In this document: in pieces, positions 47,736 to 58,850 of the stretch
Layout: every line of letters starts with the position of its first letter
How positions within the stretch are numbered: the first letter of the stretch is position 1
Origin: Acholoe squamosa
Taxonomy: Eukaryota; Annelida; Polychaeta; Phyllodocida; Polynoidae
Assembly: GCA_949317995.1 (NCBI GenBank)
Contig: OX439036.1
Location: 3,713,207 to 3,777,206 of the forward strand
DNA: 64,000 nt
Reading direction: 5' to 3'
Translations under genes and position numbers: made by a program
Notes under the pieces: generated by a model
Databases searched by the model: none
Told to the model about the DNA's origin: nothing
The model's input: the letters and a program-made list of their open reading frames with translations, nothing else

Positions 47736-48691
47736 AGGTGTGCCATAAAAGGATGAAAGGAGTTATCAATGTATTTTATCATGATTAGTGAATATAGACA
47801 ATTGATCTTGAAACTGCTTAGCTTGAGATATCAGAAGGATACACTGTTATATAAAAAAAACTAAATGTATATGGAAACCCCATAATATCTAAAAAAGAAA
47901 TGTAATATTTCTCAAGGTGAGAGTCTTTCCCCCTTTGTGAAATAAGTTATGTTCATGATGAAACCCCCTAAACACATTTGGTCAAATAGGAAGGAATAGT
48001 AATAACCCAAATCAGACTGAACAAGGAGCAGAGAGCACAGTTTGGCCCCCTTCCCAGTGTTACCTGCCCCACTGCAGCACCTCCATGTGACCTAGTCATA
48101 TACATTCAGCATTGCAGAGGCAACAAGGTTTATTCAGGTGTCTAATTACAAATAATCTAAAGGTTTCCGAGTTCTGATGTACTTCTCAAAATTATAGGCT
48201 ACCCAGGTAAGTATTCGGTGCCTGAGGGGTGGTAACGTCGTAGAGAACATAGAGAATGGCTAAGGATTCTAACCCCACCAGCCGCTGACCCGACTGTATA
48301 TAGTCACAGGGGTTGGGTGGTGACCCTTCATGTCTAAGCCGAGAAGCCCAGAGAACAGTGCTGCCACCATTCCTCATGCGTAACCGACTCAGACCCGAGT
48401 GGATGCCCCACTCAGAAGCTGACCAACTCGGAAGCTATGTAATGCTAGTATAAATCCCTTCAATACAAACAGGAGGAATAACCACGGTACCTCCCCACCA
48501 TCGTCAGTGGCTTAAAGCCTGCTGGTGAAGATGTGGAGGGCCTTGACAAAATCACTGGGGACAGGATTCAGGCCTGTTACAAAGTGATCATAGTCAATGC
48601 AAAAACTTGCGGGACCGAGGCCATTGCTGTCAAAATCTCTGCCAGGCCTGCAGAAACGACCAGACTGTGGGACCGAATGTGACTGTAATCT
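47736..48691. other. intergenic stretch between protease gene and retroelement fragment
   Basis: No supported gene. Part of 48460-48690 may belong to the degraded retroelement that follows, but no clear motif is readable there. Confidence 0.4.
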
Positions 48692-48916
48692 TTGGACCTT
48701 GTGCTCTTGAGGAGTCAGGTCCTGCCAAAATCAGTCCGGGCCTGCCAAACATTAAGATATGCAGGACTGAATGGCCTGTGGCGGGAAAACCTTTTGTATA
48801 GGCTGCATAGGAGACGACAAGGCCCCAAGCAAAGCGACATTGTACTTCCCAGCCAGTGGTGCACCAAGCAGATACAGGAGGGTGTTGCTCCTATATTAAA
48901 AGGAAGAGCTGGCTAA
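48692..48916 (+). pseudogene. degraded Ty3/gypsy-type integrase N-terminal fragment
   Basis: The frame contains LWRENLLYRL...QSDIVLPSQW....IQEGVAPILKGRAG. This fits the stretch just before the integrase zinc finger in gypsy-type polyproteins (dGLLYR, IVLP..., HD..aGH.G), with the His-containing part altered. Only about 50 residues are alignable by eye and no catalytic DDE region follows. It sits between the two protease paralogues. Confidence 0.45.
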
Positions 48917-49022
48917 AAATGCACTCGTTTTTAGTCCTTTCTTTTCATGAAGCTATAACTTGTCCCTTTTGTTGCTCACAAATGGTCATTCAAGTATGGT
49001 GCTAAAAAAGGGGGATTTGAGT

Positions 49023-49338
49023 AGGTACCAAGTTAGGAGAAGTCAGTCAGTATAATATATTATAGAGTGTGTGACATGAGTAGGTACCTGATAGTGCAGC
49101 CCTCTCTGTTTTAAACAAGGCAGGTGAATTTTCAGATTAATGTGGTCAGTGCAAGTTGAATGGTGAAGCAGAGCGTGACCAAGTACCAAGTTAGGAGAAG
49201 TCAGTCAGTATAATATATTATAGAGTGTGTGACATGAGTAGGTACCTGATAGTGCAGCTCTCTCTGTTTTAAACAAGGCAGGTGAATTTTCAGATTAATG
49301 TGGTCAGTGCAAGTTGAATGGTGAAGCAGAGCGTGACT
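49023..49338. repeat. 158-bp direct tandem duplication
   Basis: Two nearly identical units, each starting ACCAAGTTAGGAGAAGTCAG and ending GTGAAGCAGAGCGTGAC. They differ at very few bases, so the duplication is recent. Confidence 0.95.
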
Positions 49339-50828
49339 TCTTTTGAAAAGAGGATACCTGCTGACAGCTCTTTTTATCATAGGAGCAACACGCCCCTGGG
49401 TCCTTACTGAAGTGCCTCCTCATGGGTCGTGGGAATGAGGTGCTTGGTACCATGTTGGATTTTACAGAGAGGACTGTGTCATCATGTCAATACTGATCCA
49501 ATCCATTCTGCTGTCTCTTGCCATGTCTGTCAAATTTTATATGTGCTGTGTCGTGCATGTCAAACCTAACCCCATGTCAAATTTCTTAGGCTGAATTTGG
49601 AATTCATATGGAAATGCAGGCTTACTTCTCCTTTTGGTATTTTAGATGCATGAATTATGCTGAAACACTTGATATTGGTTTACACTTATTTACCACAATG
49701 GCACATATGGACCCATACTATGGACACCAAGAGCTTTTTTTTTTTTTATTTTGCTCAGCCCTACCGGTACCCTTAGACTAGGATGTTGTTACAAGGGGAT
49801 CTGGGAACCCAAAGCTACACATGACCTTTTAAATTCTTAAGACCAATTATAAATAGAACAAAAGTTTTGACATTACTATTTCTTCTGCCAAATCTACAAG
49901 ACTCTAGGTGCTTAATACATGGGACACCATGAGAGATATGTATCAGACACAGATAGGGAGTCCATGTGTTGTTTCTCAGGTACCCACTGTGACATGTAAG
50001 ACAGATACCGTCCACTCATCACTGTCTTCCAAGTGTTCGACATGAACAGCTTTTTGATGGTTGAATCTTTGGCAATTGCTACCCTGGGTGCACAATGTCT
50101 TGACCTTGAGGCTACGATGGCTCCTTTTATCGTTGGTGGTGTGTATACCGGTTGTGGCTATATTAGTTTTTATGGAAAATCATTAATACTTTTATGACCA
50201 TACAGAAAAGGTCTTGTTTGTTAACTGCATGAAATAAACAAGGCGACACCTGTCAAAATTACCCTCTCTATCCTTGCACTGTTCTTTTTGAGAACTTTAA
50301 GGTCTAGCGCCCAAGGGTTATTGGGTAGAGACACACCACATTGGTCATCCTAAGTTGTTGATATGAAGCCTTAGATTTCATGAATGAAGGTTTGTTGCCA
50401 GGATATGAGGTTGCCTGACAACAGCAATCTGCTTAGCAACTAGTGACATTTAATAGATGTGCATAGCACTGAATACTGACTTGTAGCCTCTACTTCATCA
50501 AATTATTCAAAAAGATTATGCTCTGCTGTGAAGATTAAGGTTTAGGAATGGGTAATCTACGGTTAAATAGGTACAGAGAAAGATTGGGCATGGGGAAGGT
50601 TTAAGCTAAGCCTTTTGAAGGATATAAATTAACTAATTATCTGCAGGTGGAGAAATTTACGCTGACAAACACATGTGTGGATGGGTGCTGCTGTCAAAAA
50701 GATGGTTGGTCACCGCCGGCCACTGTGTTGCTGAAGGACCGTAAGTAAATTACAGATAAATGATTATTGATAATGTGTGGAAAGTTTATTTCAATATAAT
50801 CACTAATGTGCGGAAATGTAAAAGTGGT

Positions 50829-50862
50829 GAAAGACTGGGTTGTCACTGCTGCTCACTGTCAG
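50829..50862 (+). pseudogene. exon 2 relic in the paralogue's intron 2
   Basis: AAGACTGGGTTGTCACTGCTGCTCACTGTCAGT encodes the D-W-V-V-T-A-A-H-C block. It is closer to the intact gene's exon 2 than to the paralogue's own exon 2 (TAGHC). It is positioned like the relic at 43824-43858. Confidence 0.75.
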
Positions 50863-51018
50863 TTATCGAGCTTATACTTTAGTATATTAACAATTATTAT
50901 GTTATTAAGAATATATGTGTGTAGGGAAACAGGATTCCCAGCGCCTGGATAAACCAGCCCTCAGGGGCCAGTCGTCGGGCAATCCGTCACTCTAGTTGGA
51001 AGATGGGAATGTCAGGCC

Positions 51019-51080
51019 AGGGGATGAGCTCACTTGTATGTTAAGAGACCTGGGTTCAAACCCGGGTGTTTCCAAAAACG
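51019..51080 (+). repeat. tRNA-derived SINE-like head
   Basis: GATGAGCTCACTTG (A-box-like) precedes CTGGGTTCAAACCCGGG, a good B box with paired T-arm. The anticodon arm is not formed. Confidence 0.5.
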
Positions 51081-52046
51081 TTTTCGCTTACCTTTCCACT
51101 TGAATAATTAATTCCTTATCTGGTTTGTATTACCAGTTTGGCGGTTCAAGTCTCACTATCGAAAAGAAAGACAAGACAGTGATCCGAGTGTATACAAATG
51201 GTTTTTATTTACATGTGCAGCTACCTGGAAGGTGTGGGGGCCAGTTAATCTGTATTTTATAAGTGTTCTGTACGGAGGCCTGAAGGGTCTCTGATGTAGC
51301 GACTGAGCCAAGGGTCTTATATAGGTACCCCAGTGGTTGTCACCAGATGTCGCATAGGTCCAGATCAGTGCTGCCACCTATCCAGGCCTTAGGAACACCC
51401 AGCAACAGGACTCATCCGCCACACCAGACGACACCTTATAATAATACCCATACCGGTACACCTCTACAATGTATTGCTGTCATTTTGAACAGAAATCTAC
51501 AAAACCTGAAAATGCATTTTCTTTCTGAAAAGTACTCAAGAAATATCCCAACTAATAGTGTGTGTGTAGGTGAACTTCACAATCCTCAAGAACAAAACTT
51601 GTTTAGAATGAGATTTGTCCTGTACAAAATATAAACCATTAAGAACTAAAAAAAAACAACTATGAATACAAAGCTTCCACAATAGTCCCCCTTTACTTAT
51701 TCCACATTCAATTTTCCTTTCCATCCCATTTGAAGGAACCAGTTTAAATGTAACGTGTATGTATTAACAGGTTTACTTATTTTTATATATATCAGTAAGA
51801 TGTTCCAAATATGCCCAGGTCTAAGACATAACCAGTATCATAAAGGAATTGTTTAGCACTCAGCTTGATATGTTACGTATTGACAATATGTATGAAATGT
51901 TTTTCAGCGATTCTGTCTATATCAAGCTGGGAATGCTGAAGCGAGGGGATGATTCTGTTGATAAACCAGAGTCACTGTATATCGAATACATCTACTTCGT
52001 ATCTAGCTGATGATTATATCTTGTGCAGAATTATCCATTGTTGTTT

Positions 52047-52185
52047 TCACAGAGATTCCTTGTACTACCATACCATAACCTGGGTAGTGGTTCACGGTTC
52101 ACTCTTCAGTATCAGTGTAGTTTTTATAAGAAGCCCCAGGTGGCAGTACGGTGTTACAAAAATGTACAAGGAATCTCTGTCAGAA
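52047..52185. mobile_element. CACTGTAA-family MITE, rearranged core
   Basis: The core box TTCACAGAGATTCCTTGTAC is present at the left. Its complement GTACAAGGAATCTCTGTCAG stands at the right, so this copy has become a palindrome of two left halves. It lies right after exon 3 of the protease pseudogene. Confidence 0.7.
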
Positions 52186-52548
52186 CAATGACAGATCTCT
52201 GAATTGTGCCTTTTTATATGACATCTACGTTTAGATTATCCTATTTTTCAAATTCTACACACACTATTCAACATGTATAGTAGTTAGTAGTTGGATCTAT
52301 AGTCTATTTAAGCCCATACTTGGGATACCATTGGCCAAGCCCATGGCATTTTACAGTGTATTTCCGATGGATGGATTTATGGCATGCACCCCAACTGTAG
52401 AAATTGGGGTAAAAAGTTATATAGGGATTCCTTCAAATACAAGCAAGAGTTTTGGCGAATGAAAATAAATTAATAGGGTAGTTACCCAGCAAATTGTCAT
52501 CATCTGTCGCCCTGATTGGTCATGATTGGTCATCAAGTCGTCAAGCCG

Positions 52549-52803
52549 AGAGCCACCGAGTACACCAGGGGAGTTTAGTTCTCTATTTATTTTATGTTTT
52601 TAGAGGGTTTAAATAAGGAAAAATTATCGAAATCCGGTACCGTAGTTCCCTGTACAAGCGGCGGTCCGCCATTTTGAATGTTTACATGCACCCGAACGAG
52701 GCTGCAGTGGTAGATCGGCCGCTGTGGTGGATAGGCACACGTTACGCCACTGGGGGTGTGGCATTCGGTCCTGCAATGCTATCTCTATGGGAAGAAGTTA
52801 TTA
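52549..52803 (-). repeat. fourth copy of the GC-rich foldback repeat, inverted
   Basis: Reads the 881-1520 unit on the minus strand, from TTCTTCCCATAGAGATAGC to GAACTAAACTCCCCTGGTG. The distal hairpin arm is missing. Confidence 0.75.
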
Positions 52804-53084
52804 ACATAAAATAAAAAGCAGTCTACTGTATATCTACATGGTGGGTCAGACAGTCTACAATATGCTGGAACATACACATCCTAAATTGACAGGAGAACAT
52901 TAGTGGTCATTTATGCTTCTACCCAGTAATGGAGATAAGAATATATGACAATAATGCAAATCAGCTGCAAATGTCTGATCACATTGATTTTACAGCAACC
53001 TGAGATTGTCAAGGTTAGACAAGGTTATCTGTTGGTGAAACCTGCTGCATCATACACACCCTCCAGCAATGTATCAAGGTTTAA

Positions 53085-53326
53085 CCCTTTAAGGACCGCT
53101 GATGCAGGAGTGCATCATGCCCATTGGTCATCATGATGCACCAATGAAGTGCTGGGGACACTGCTCACCAGTACCTCATTAGAGCATCATTCCGACCCTC
53201 CGGGGGTGATACATATACTCCAGAAGGGTTGGCATGATGCTCCAATGAAGTCTCGCCAGCACTTCATTGATGCATCATGCCGACTAATAGGCAGGGTGCA
53301 CTCCTGCATCATCAGCCTTTAAAGGG
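53085..53326. mobile_element. TTAA-type MITE, best-preserved copy
   Basis: TTAA at 53081-53084 and 53327-53330. Tips CCCTTTAAGGACCGCTGATG and CATCAGCCTTTAAAGGG are nearly perfect complements. Interior CATGATGC/GCATCATG arms add further hairpins. TTAA duplication plus CCC tips is the piggyBac signature, so a piggyBac-type transposase may have moved it. Confidence 0.85.
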
Positions 53327-53650
53327 TTAACCATTCACCAGGAATTGATAGCGAGTGATCATTTTTCTAACAAAAGAGGGACATTCGGTTGGCACACCGA
53401 CGGGCCAAAACCATTTGCAAATGCCTCCTTCTAACCCATGGAAATGTATTGCCCCTGTCCCTCAAATCCATCACACCCTGTTGTTAAAAAAGATTCATAT
53501 ATGATTACCCCCATGAAGCTATAGTTGGAATATGTTGTTGCTTTTACACTTCATTAAATTCTTCAATGTCTATTCAAATGATCTGAATATCAATCAAAAT
53601 CTGATGAAAAATGTCAGTGAGTGTCGGTTCTGTCTTTGGGGCTTGCCCAG

Positions 53651-53817
53651 GTGCGATATTGGGTCAATTACATACAAATGCAAATGTAAATGGTCCTGGA
53701 CCATGTTATGTCAATAAAGAGCCTTCCATCACCCCTAGACTGTGGCTCACCATGGCAGGCTACAGTGGGAAGTGTGTATATGTACCTGACACCATGGAGT
53801 GGTGCAATCCTATCTAG
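53651..53817 (+). CDS. candidate terminal exon of an unidentified plus-strand gene
   Basis: An acceptor-like GGGGCTTGCCCAG|GT at 53650 opens a 54-codon frame ending in TAG. It includes GPGPCYVNKEPS and WLTMAGYSGKCVYVPDTMEW. Cys and Trp content suggests a secreted domain, but I recognise no family and no upstream exon. An AATAAA at 54692 could be its poly(A) signal, which would mean a 3' UTR of about 870 nt. Confidence 0.25.
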
Positions 53818-54691
53818 GTCAGTAGGACGCAGCCACACCACACTGCCACCTGGTGTGTAGAGAAGAAGTAAATGGTAGATAAACTACCTGTGCTGTAATA
53901 CCTCGGATATTAGACCACAAAACGAGAGAAATTCCTAATTCTTTCAAGAATTTTCACATTTTTCCCATTACATATTTTTCCATATCGATTTCATATTTAG
54001 TAATCTATGCTTTTAATGTATTATGTATGATATGCGATTTCTGTCCGTCAGAACTAATGGTGTTGATATGTGACTATAAGCTGCATGCGCCATGACATAA
54101 GAAATATAGAGATGACCATTGTGCATGACTGAATTAATAATGCTATAGATCTATACGGTTTGTTTTAGAATGTGTGTGACTTGTAACTAAAGAAAGACGT
54201 TTTAAGACTGTATGTTATACAGATGATTCATTGGCATTGAAAGACGATAATGGTCCCATTCACTAGATAATGGTTTACTGAATATCATGAGTCGACAACA
54301 ACTGTTTACATTAGGCCACTCAATAAAAACTCTTGTTTCTCATCACCGCCCTCATCAGAAAAATCCCCAATTGAAATTTATGATTTTTTCTTTTAGAATT
54401 TTCGGACGAAATATGCTAAAAATGAAGAAAGGTAGTCAAGTTTGGTATCGATGAGCCTGCGACGCCTACATATCAGGCCCTAATGAGCTGCTTCTGCAAA
54501 AATAAACAATAATTAAAATCCTCCCATGTCACTTTTTCCATGGCTTGGTGATGAGAAACAATTTTTTTTGGAGTGGCCTTATGATATGTAGACTATATGT
54601 GATGTGCTTCAAGCTCCATGGTTTATGATTTATAAGTATATATGCAAGTCTAAATTCATATAGACAGGATGACCACCTTCATGGTTGTGTG
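53818..54691. other. AT-rich stretch between two candidate convergent genes
   Basis: No gene or repeat is recognised. Besides the AATAAA at 54692, another lies near 54322 on the plus strand. Confidence 0.4.
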
Positions 54692-54697
54692 AATAAA
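54692..54697 (+). terminator. plus-strand poly(A) signal candidate
   Basis: GTGTGAATAAAGTTTACTC: a canonical AATAAA in a fitting context, 140 bp before the stop codon of the opposing minus-strand gene. The complement provides AGTAAA for that gene. Confidence 0.3.
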
Positions 54698-54836
54698 GTT
54701 TACTCAAACGCATTCCTTGCTTTATGAATATATTCCCCAATTACTCAAGTAGGAACCTTTCAATCATCTTCTCAAGATAATCCTCATTTCTTTTTTTGTA
54801 AAACTTTGCGGAAACTGTGGAATTTCTCTTTGCCAG

Positions 54837-55792
54837 TTAGTAACTGCAGGAGTTGTCTACTTTCTCAGCAGGCTTCCCCTCATCCTGGGAGAAAGCAAAA
54901 CAATTTTTTTTAAAAGCTCCAGTTTATCAAATGTGTTATTTCTGGAATGTACAAACCTTACTACATGTAGAGGAGATATATTTTTCAGAAAGCGATTATT
55001 TTAAGAATCTTCATATGTAGAGATAATTTAGAGATCTACAGATGCTATTCTATTAAGCCCGGCAGAAATAAGAAACAGAAAAAGAAAAGAATTTTCACCT
55101 GTATCAAATTGACTTCATGTTCAGTGAGGGCCCCTCCTGCCATCAGCTGCCTCAGTACAGCCGGCCCAAGATAGGGTTCTAAAATAAACATTTTCACAGG
55201 AAAGCCATGAGGCATTCACAGTGTATGTTGGCAAATACGATAGATGCTTAAATTAGGGTAGTGTGATTTGAAAAAAAACAAAAAAAAAAAAACAATGCCA
55301 CACATATTCTCTTTTCAAATTCAATTTGAGAATTCTAGATTCCAAATCCAAAAATAAGTGTAAACCGTCTGCCATATTTTATGAAGCACTTCAAGACTTG
55401 GTTCTCGTTCAGGTTGGAGTCTGTGGATAAACAGATGAAAATACTAAATTGATGGACAATAAAAGGGTACATACCTTATGGACTGTATATGTAGTAAATC
55501 TTGAATGATATGCATTTATGCAACAATGAAGCAACATACTATAAAAAATAGTTTGATGATTACCTTTTCGCTCAGAGGTCACTGCAGAGGCCTGGGTGCC
55601 TGCTGTTGTAACAAGAAAGGGATTAAGTACATTTATCTTATAACACTTCAAACAGTGAATTAGATTTGTCGTTTATATGAATGTGAATTTGATCTTTACA
55701 TAAATAAGCGAGTCATATAGTACCTGCCTCAATCTGAGCATGCTCATATACCTGCTCGCCAGATACATTTTTGCTGCAGGTTCCTCTTTGGT
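54837..55792 (-). CDS. 3' end of an unidentified minus-strand gene (four exons)
   Basis: Exons in order of transcription are 55792-55724 (69 nt), 55602-55564 (39 nt), 55178-55099 (80 nt) and 54884-54837 (48 nt, TAA stop). Junctions are canonical: CTAAG|AC, GGCAG|GTACTA, TTACAACAG|CA, AAAAG|GTAATC, TTTATTTTAG|AA, ATACAG|GTGAAA and TTCTCCCAG|GA. One frame runs through all four (phases 1, 1, 0), giving SGEQVYEHAQIEA, then TQASAVTSERK, then EPYLGPAVLRQLMAGGALTE and finally DEGKPAEKVDNSCSY. The peptide is hydrophilic, like an intracellular tail. No family is recognised. Upstream exons are probably beyond, or within, the 56.2-57.9 kb array. Confidence 0.6.
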
Positions 55793-55904
55793 CTTAGGCT
55801 AAAGATAGATCTAAGCAGTCATACCATAGATTCATACATCACAATATATAACATATATCTCGGACACACATCTCTTTATTATTTGAATGATTTCATTCCC
55901 TTAA

Positions 55905-56149
55905 CCTCACAGTGGTGCTGATGCGGACTGCCCATAGGTCGGAAACATATGCATCGATGTAGTTCCAGCAAGTCGGCTTACCAGCACTTTATAGAGCATC
56001 ATGTAGACCCATAATGCAGGGTATATTGAACCAATAGGGACGTCATGATGCTTCAATGTAGCTCTCGCAAATTACCCACTAGGGCTGTATTCATGTATCA
56101 TGACAACCAACGGGCTCGATGTATTAGTGCATTAGTGGCCTTTAAAGGG
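55905..56149. mobile_element. TTAA-type MITE between the last exons and the 59-bp array
   Basis: TTAA at 55901-55904, TTAT at 56150-56153. Tips CCTCACAGTGG (eroded) and GTGGCCTTTAAAGGG. It borders the array at its first unit. Confidence 0.75.
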
Positions 56150-57912
56150 TTATGGCTTCATGGTAGCAGGACCTTACCTCCATGGGCGGCTGTTTGATGT
56201 GAGGCAGGTTATGGCTACATAGTAGCAGGACCTTACCTCCATGGGCGGCTGTTTGATGTCAGGCAGGTTATGGCTACATAGTAGCAGGACCTTACCTGCA
56301 GGGGTGGCTGTTTGATGTGAGGCAGGTGATGGTTACATAGTAGCAGGACCTTACCTCCATGGGCGGCTGTTTGATGTGAGGCAGGTTATGGCTACATAGT
56401 AGCAGGACCTTACCTGCAGGGGTGGCTGTTTGATGTGAGGCAGGTTATGGCTACATAGTAGCAGGACCTTACCTCCATGGGCGGCTGTTTGGTGTGAGGC
56501 AGGTCATGGCTACATAGTAGCAGGACCTTACTTTCATGGGCAGCTGTTTGATGTAAGGCAGGTTATGGCTACATAGTAGCAGGACCTTACCTCCATGGGC
56601 GGCTGTTTGATGTGAGGCAGGTTATGCCTACATAGTAGCAGGACCTTACCTCCATGGGCGACTGTTTGATGTCAGGCAGGTTATGGCTACATAGTAGGAG
56701 GACCTTACCTGCAGGGGTGGCTGTTTGATGTGAGGCAGGTTATGGCTACATAGTAGCAGGACCTTACCTCCATGGGCGGCTGCCTGGTGTGAGGCAGGTT
56801 ATGGCTACATAGTAGCAGGACCTTACCTCCACGGGCGGCTGTTTGATGTGAGGCAGGTTATGGCTACATAGTAGCAGGACCTTCCCTCTATGGGCGGCTG
56901 CCTGGTGTGAGGCAGGTTATGGCTACATAGTAGCAGGACCTTACCTCCAGGGGCGGCTGTTTGATGTGAGGCAGGTTATGGCTACATAGTAGCAGGACCT
57001 TACCTCCATGGGCGGCTGTTTGGTGTGAGGCAGGTTAAGCCTACATAGTAGCAGGACCTTACCTCCATGGGCGGCTGTTTGATGTGAGGCAGGTTATGGC
57101 TACAGAGTAGCAGGACCTTATACTTCCATGGGCGGCTGTTTGATGTGAGGCAGGTTATGGCTACATAGTAGCAGAACCTTACCTCCAGGGGCGGCTGTTT
57201 GATGTGAGGCAGGTTATGGCTACATAATAGCAGAACCTTACCTCCAGGGGTGGCTGTTTGATGTGAGGCAGGTTATGGCTACATAGTAGCAGGACCTTAC
57301 CTCCATGGGCGGCTGTTTGATGTCAGGCAGGTTATGGCTACATAGTAGCAGGACCTTACCTCCATGGGTGGCTGTTTGATGTCAGGCAGGTTATGGCTAC
57401 ATAGTAGCAGGACCTTACCTGCAGGGTTGGCTGTTTGATGTGAGGCAGGTTATGGCTACATAGTAGCAGAACCTTACCTCCATGGGCGGCTGTTTGATGT
57501 GAGGCAGGTTATGGCTACATAGTAGCAGGACCTTACCTCCATGGGCGGCTGTTTGATGTGAGGCAGGTTATGCATACATAGTAGCAGGACCTTACTTTCA
57601 TGGGCAGCTGTTTGATGTGAGGCAGGTTATGGCTACATAGTAGCAGGACCTTACCTCCATGGGCGACTGTTTGATGTGAGGCAGGTTATGGCTACATAGT
57701 AGCAGGACCTTACCTCCATGGGCGGCCGTTTGATGTGAGGCAGGTTATGGCTACATAGTAGCAGGACCTTACCTCCATGGGCGGCTGTTTGATGTGAGGC
57801 AGGTTATGGCTACATAGTAGCAGGACCTTACCTCCATGGGCGGCTGTTTGATGTGAGGCAGGTTATGGCTACATAGTAGCAGGACCTTACCTCCATGGGC
57901 GGCTGCCTGCAA
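56150..57912. repeat. minisatellite 4: about 30 copies of a 59-bp unit bearing a micro-exon
   Basis: Unit TTATGGCTACATAGTAGCAG then GACCTTACCTCCATGGGCGG and CTGTTTGATGTGAGGCAGG. On the minus strand each unit reads CCTCACATCAAACAG|CCGCCCATGGAG|GTAAGG: a pyrimidine-containing acceptor, 12 nt, and a strong donor. Twelve nt with phase 1 on both sides fits the reading frame and phase of the downstream exon at 55792. The outermost unit (57900-57925) has its own upstream acceptor, TGTATTGATTGCAG. The array sits in the gene whose last exons are at 54837-55792, so it is probably a transcribed, intronic or exon-bearing array. Confidence 0.93.
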
Positions 57913-58693
57913 TCAATACAGTCACTAAAACCAAGGAGCAAGGTTTACATGATATTGCCCCCCTAATTGGAAAAAAAGATGTCACATGATCACAACTGTG
58001 CCAAAATATATGGACAAATGGGGTCACCTTTACTCCATCAGCCGTTCAAAAAAATAGGAACCAAGATAGCATAGCCCCACCCCTAATAGAACTGGAAAAA
58101 ACAACAACCCTATTTATACTATAGGTTATACTACCCCCAACCCGTCCTTGAGTCAGCCTAGAGTTGACTGAGATTTGTTTGGTTTGTTTTACTTAGAAGC
58201 CGATCTAACGATGCTGTTAGTCCACAGCCACCGTTTTTTAATTTGTCTATTTGCATCGTCATCGTACACGTAATATGTACAACAATAAACTCTCCAATAT
58301 TGCTTTTTTTTAGCTCAGACCTGCATGTTTTCACGGCTTGTCCTTAGTTTTAAAAGAAAAGTACTTGTAACCTTAACAAGAAAATCAGCAATGCCATCTC
58401 TGTTATTCCTACGTAGTAAGCTAATGAAGTCATTGTACATCCGTAAGGATCCCATCTGCAGCTGGTGTAGAAAATGTTGACAGCGGAAATATGGATAGTC
58501 CTTACGCTGTGCAGTAAAGACAAACCCTTTAACTCACCAAGACTGATATGAAGAAAATAATCTTTGTAAATAATAAGTTAAAAAATTATTCATGAGGTTT
58601 AAAAGTGAAATAAGGGTTATGTGACTTACCTATCTCCAACCTGAATCTTCCCTAACCAAAACACACTGAGCACTGAGGGGAGCTGGTATGCAC
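57913..58693. other. probable upstream part of the minus-strand gene, exons uncertain
   Basis: Two strong minus-strand donors lie here: GAGATAG|GTAAGT (58634-58622) and AGTCTTG|GTGAGT (about 58536). A 24-nt segment ahead of the second (TTACAAAG|ATTATTTTC...CTTG) would be phase-compatible. I could not connect these into one frame with confidence. Confidence 0.3.
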
Positions 58694-58850
58694 GGGCGAA
58701 AAACTAGTCTCAACCACATGCTCAGTGTAGTCCCCTCTAGTAGTATAAACAGGGTGTGACAGTCAGCAAAGTCCCCAGTCTCCCCTGTGTTTACACAATC
58801 CACCCAATCCACATGGCCACTTTGAATATGCATTATTCCCAGGTATCCAA
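58694..58850 (-). repeat. inverted duplicate, left arm (157 bp)
   Basis: The minus strand starts TTGGATACCTGGGAATAATG and ends CTAGTTTTTCGCCC. It aligns without gaps to 59322-59478 on the plus strand, with roughly a dozen or so substitutions. Most differences change the amino acid in the longest frame, so I do not call it coding. Confidence 0.85.

Larger units (their letters stand above)
50042..51998 (+). pseudogene. truncated tandem paralogue of the protease gene (exons 1-3 only)
   Basis: Exon-like blocks 50042-50138, 50647-50740 and 51908-51998 match the first three exons of the protease at 42820, with intron phases 1 and 2 conserved and frames open. Exon 1 keeps MNSFL and ends IVGG, preceded by Phe. 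Exon 2 has lost about 17 codons at its 5' side but retains ADKHMCGW and TAGHC. Exon 3 has the same length (91 nt) as its counterpart. No exons for the Asp or Ser regions follow, and repeats start at about 52047. The exon 1 donor is weak (GTGTGT) and the TATA box is mutated. A spliced product could not be an active protease, so I call it a 5'-half pseudogene. Confidence 0.8.
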
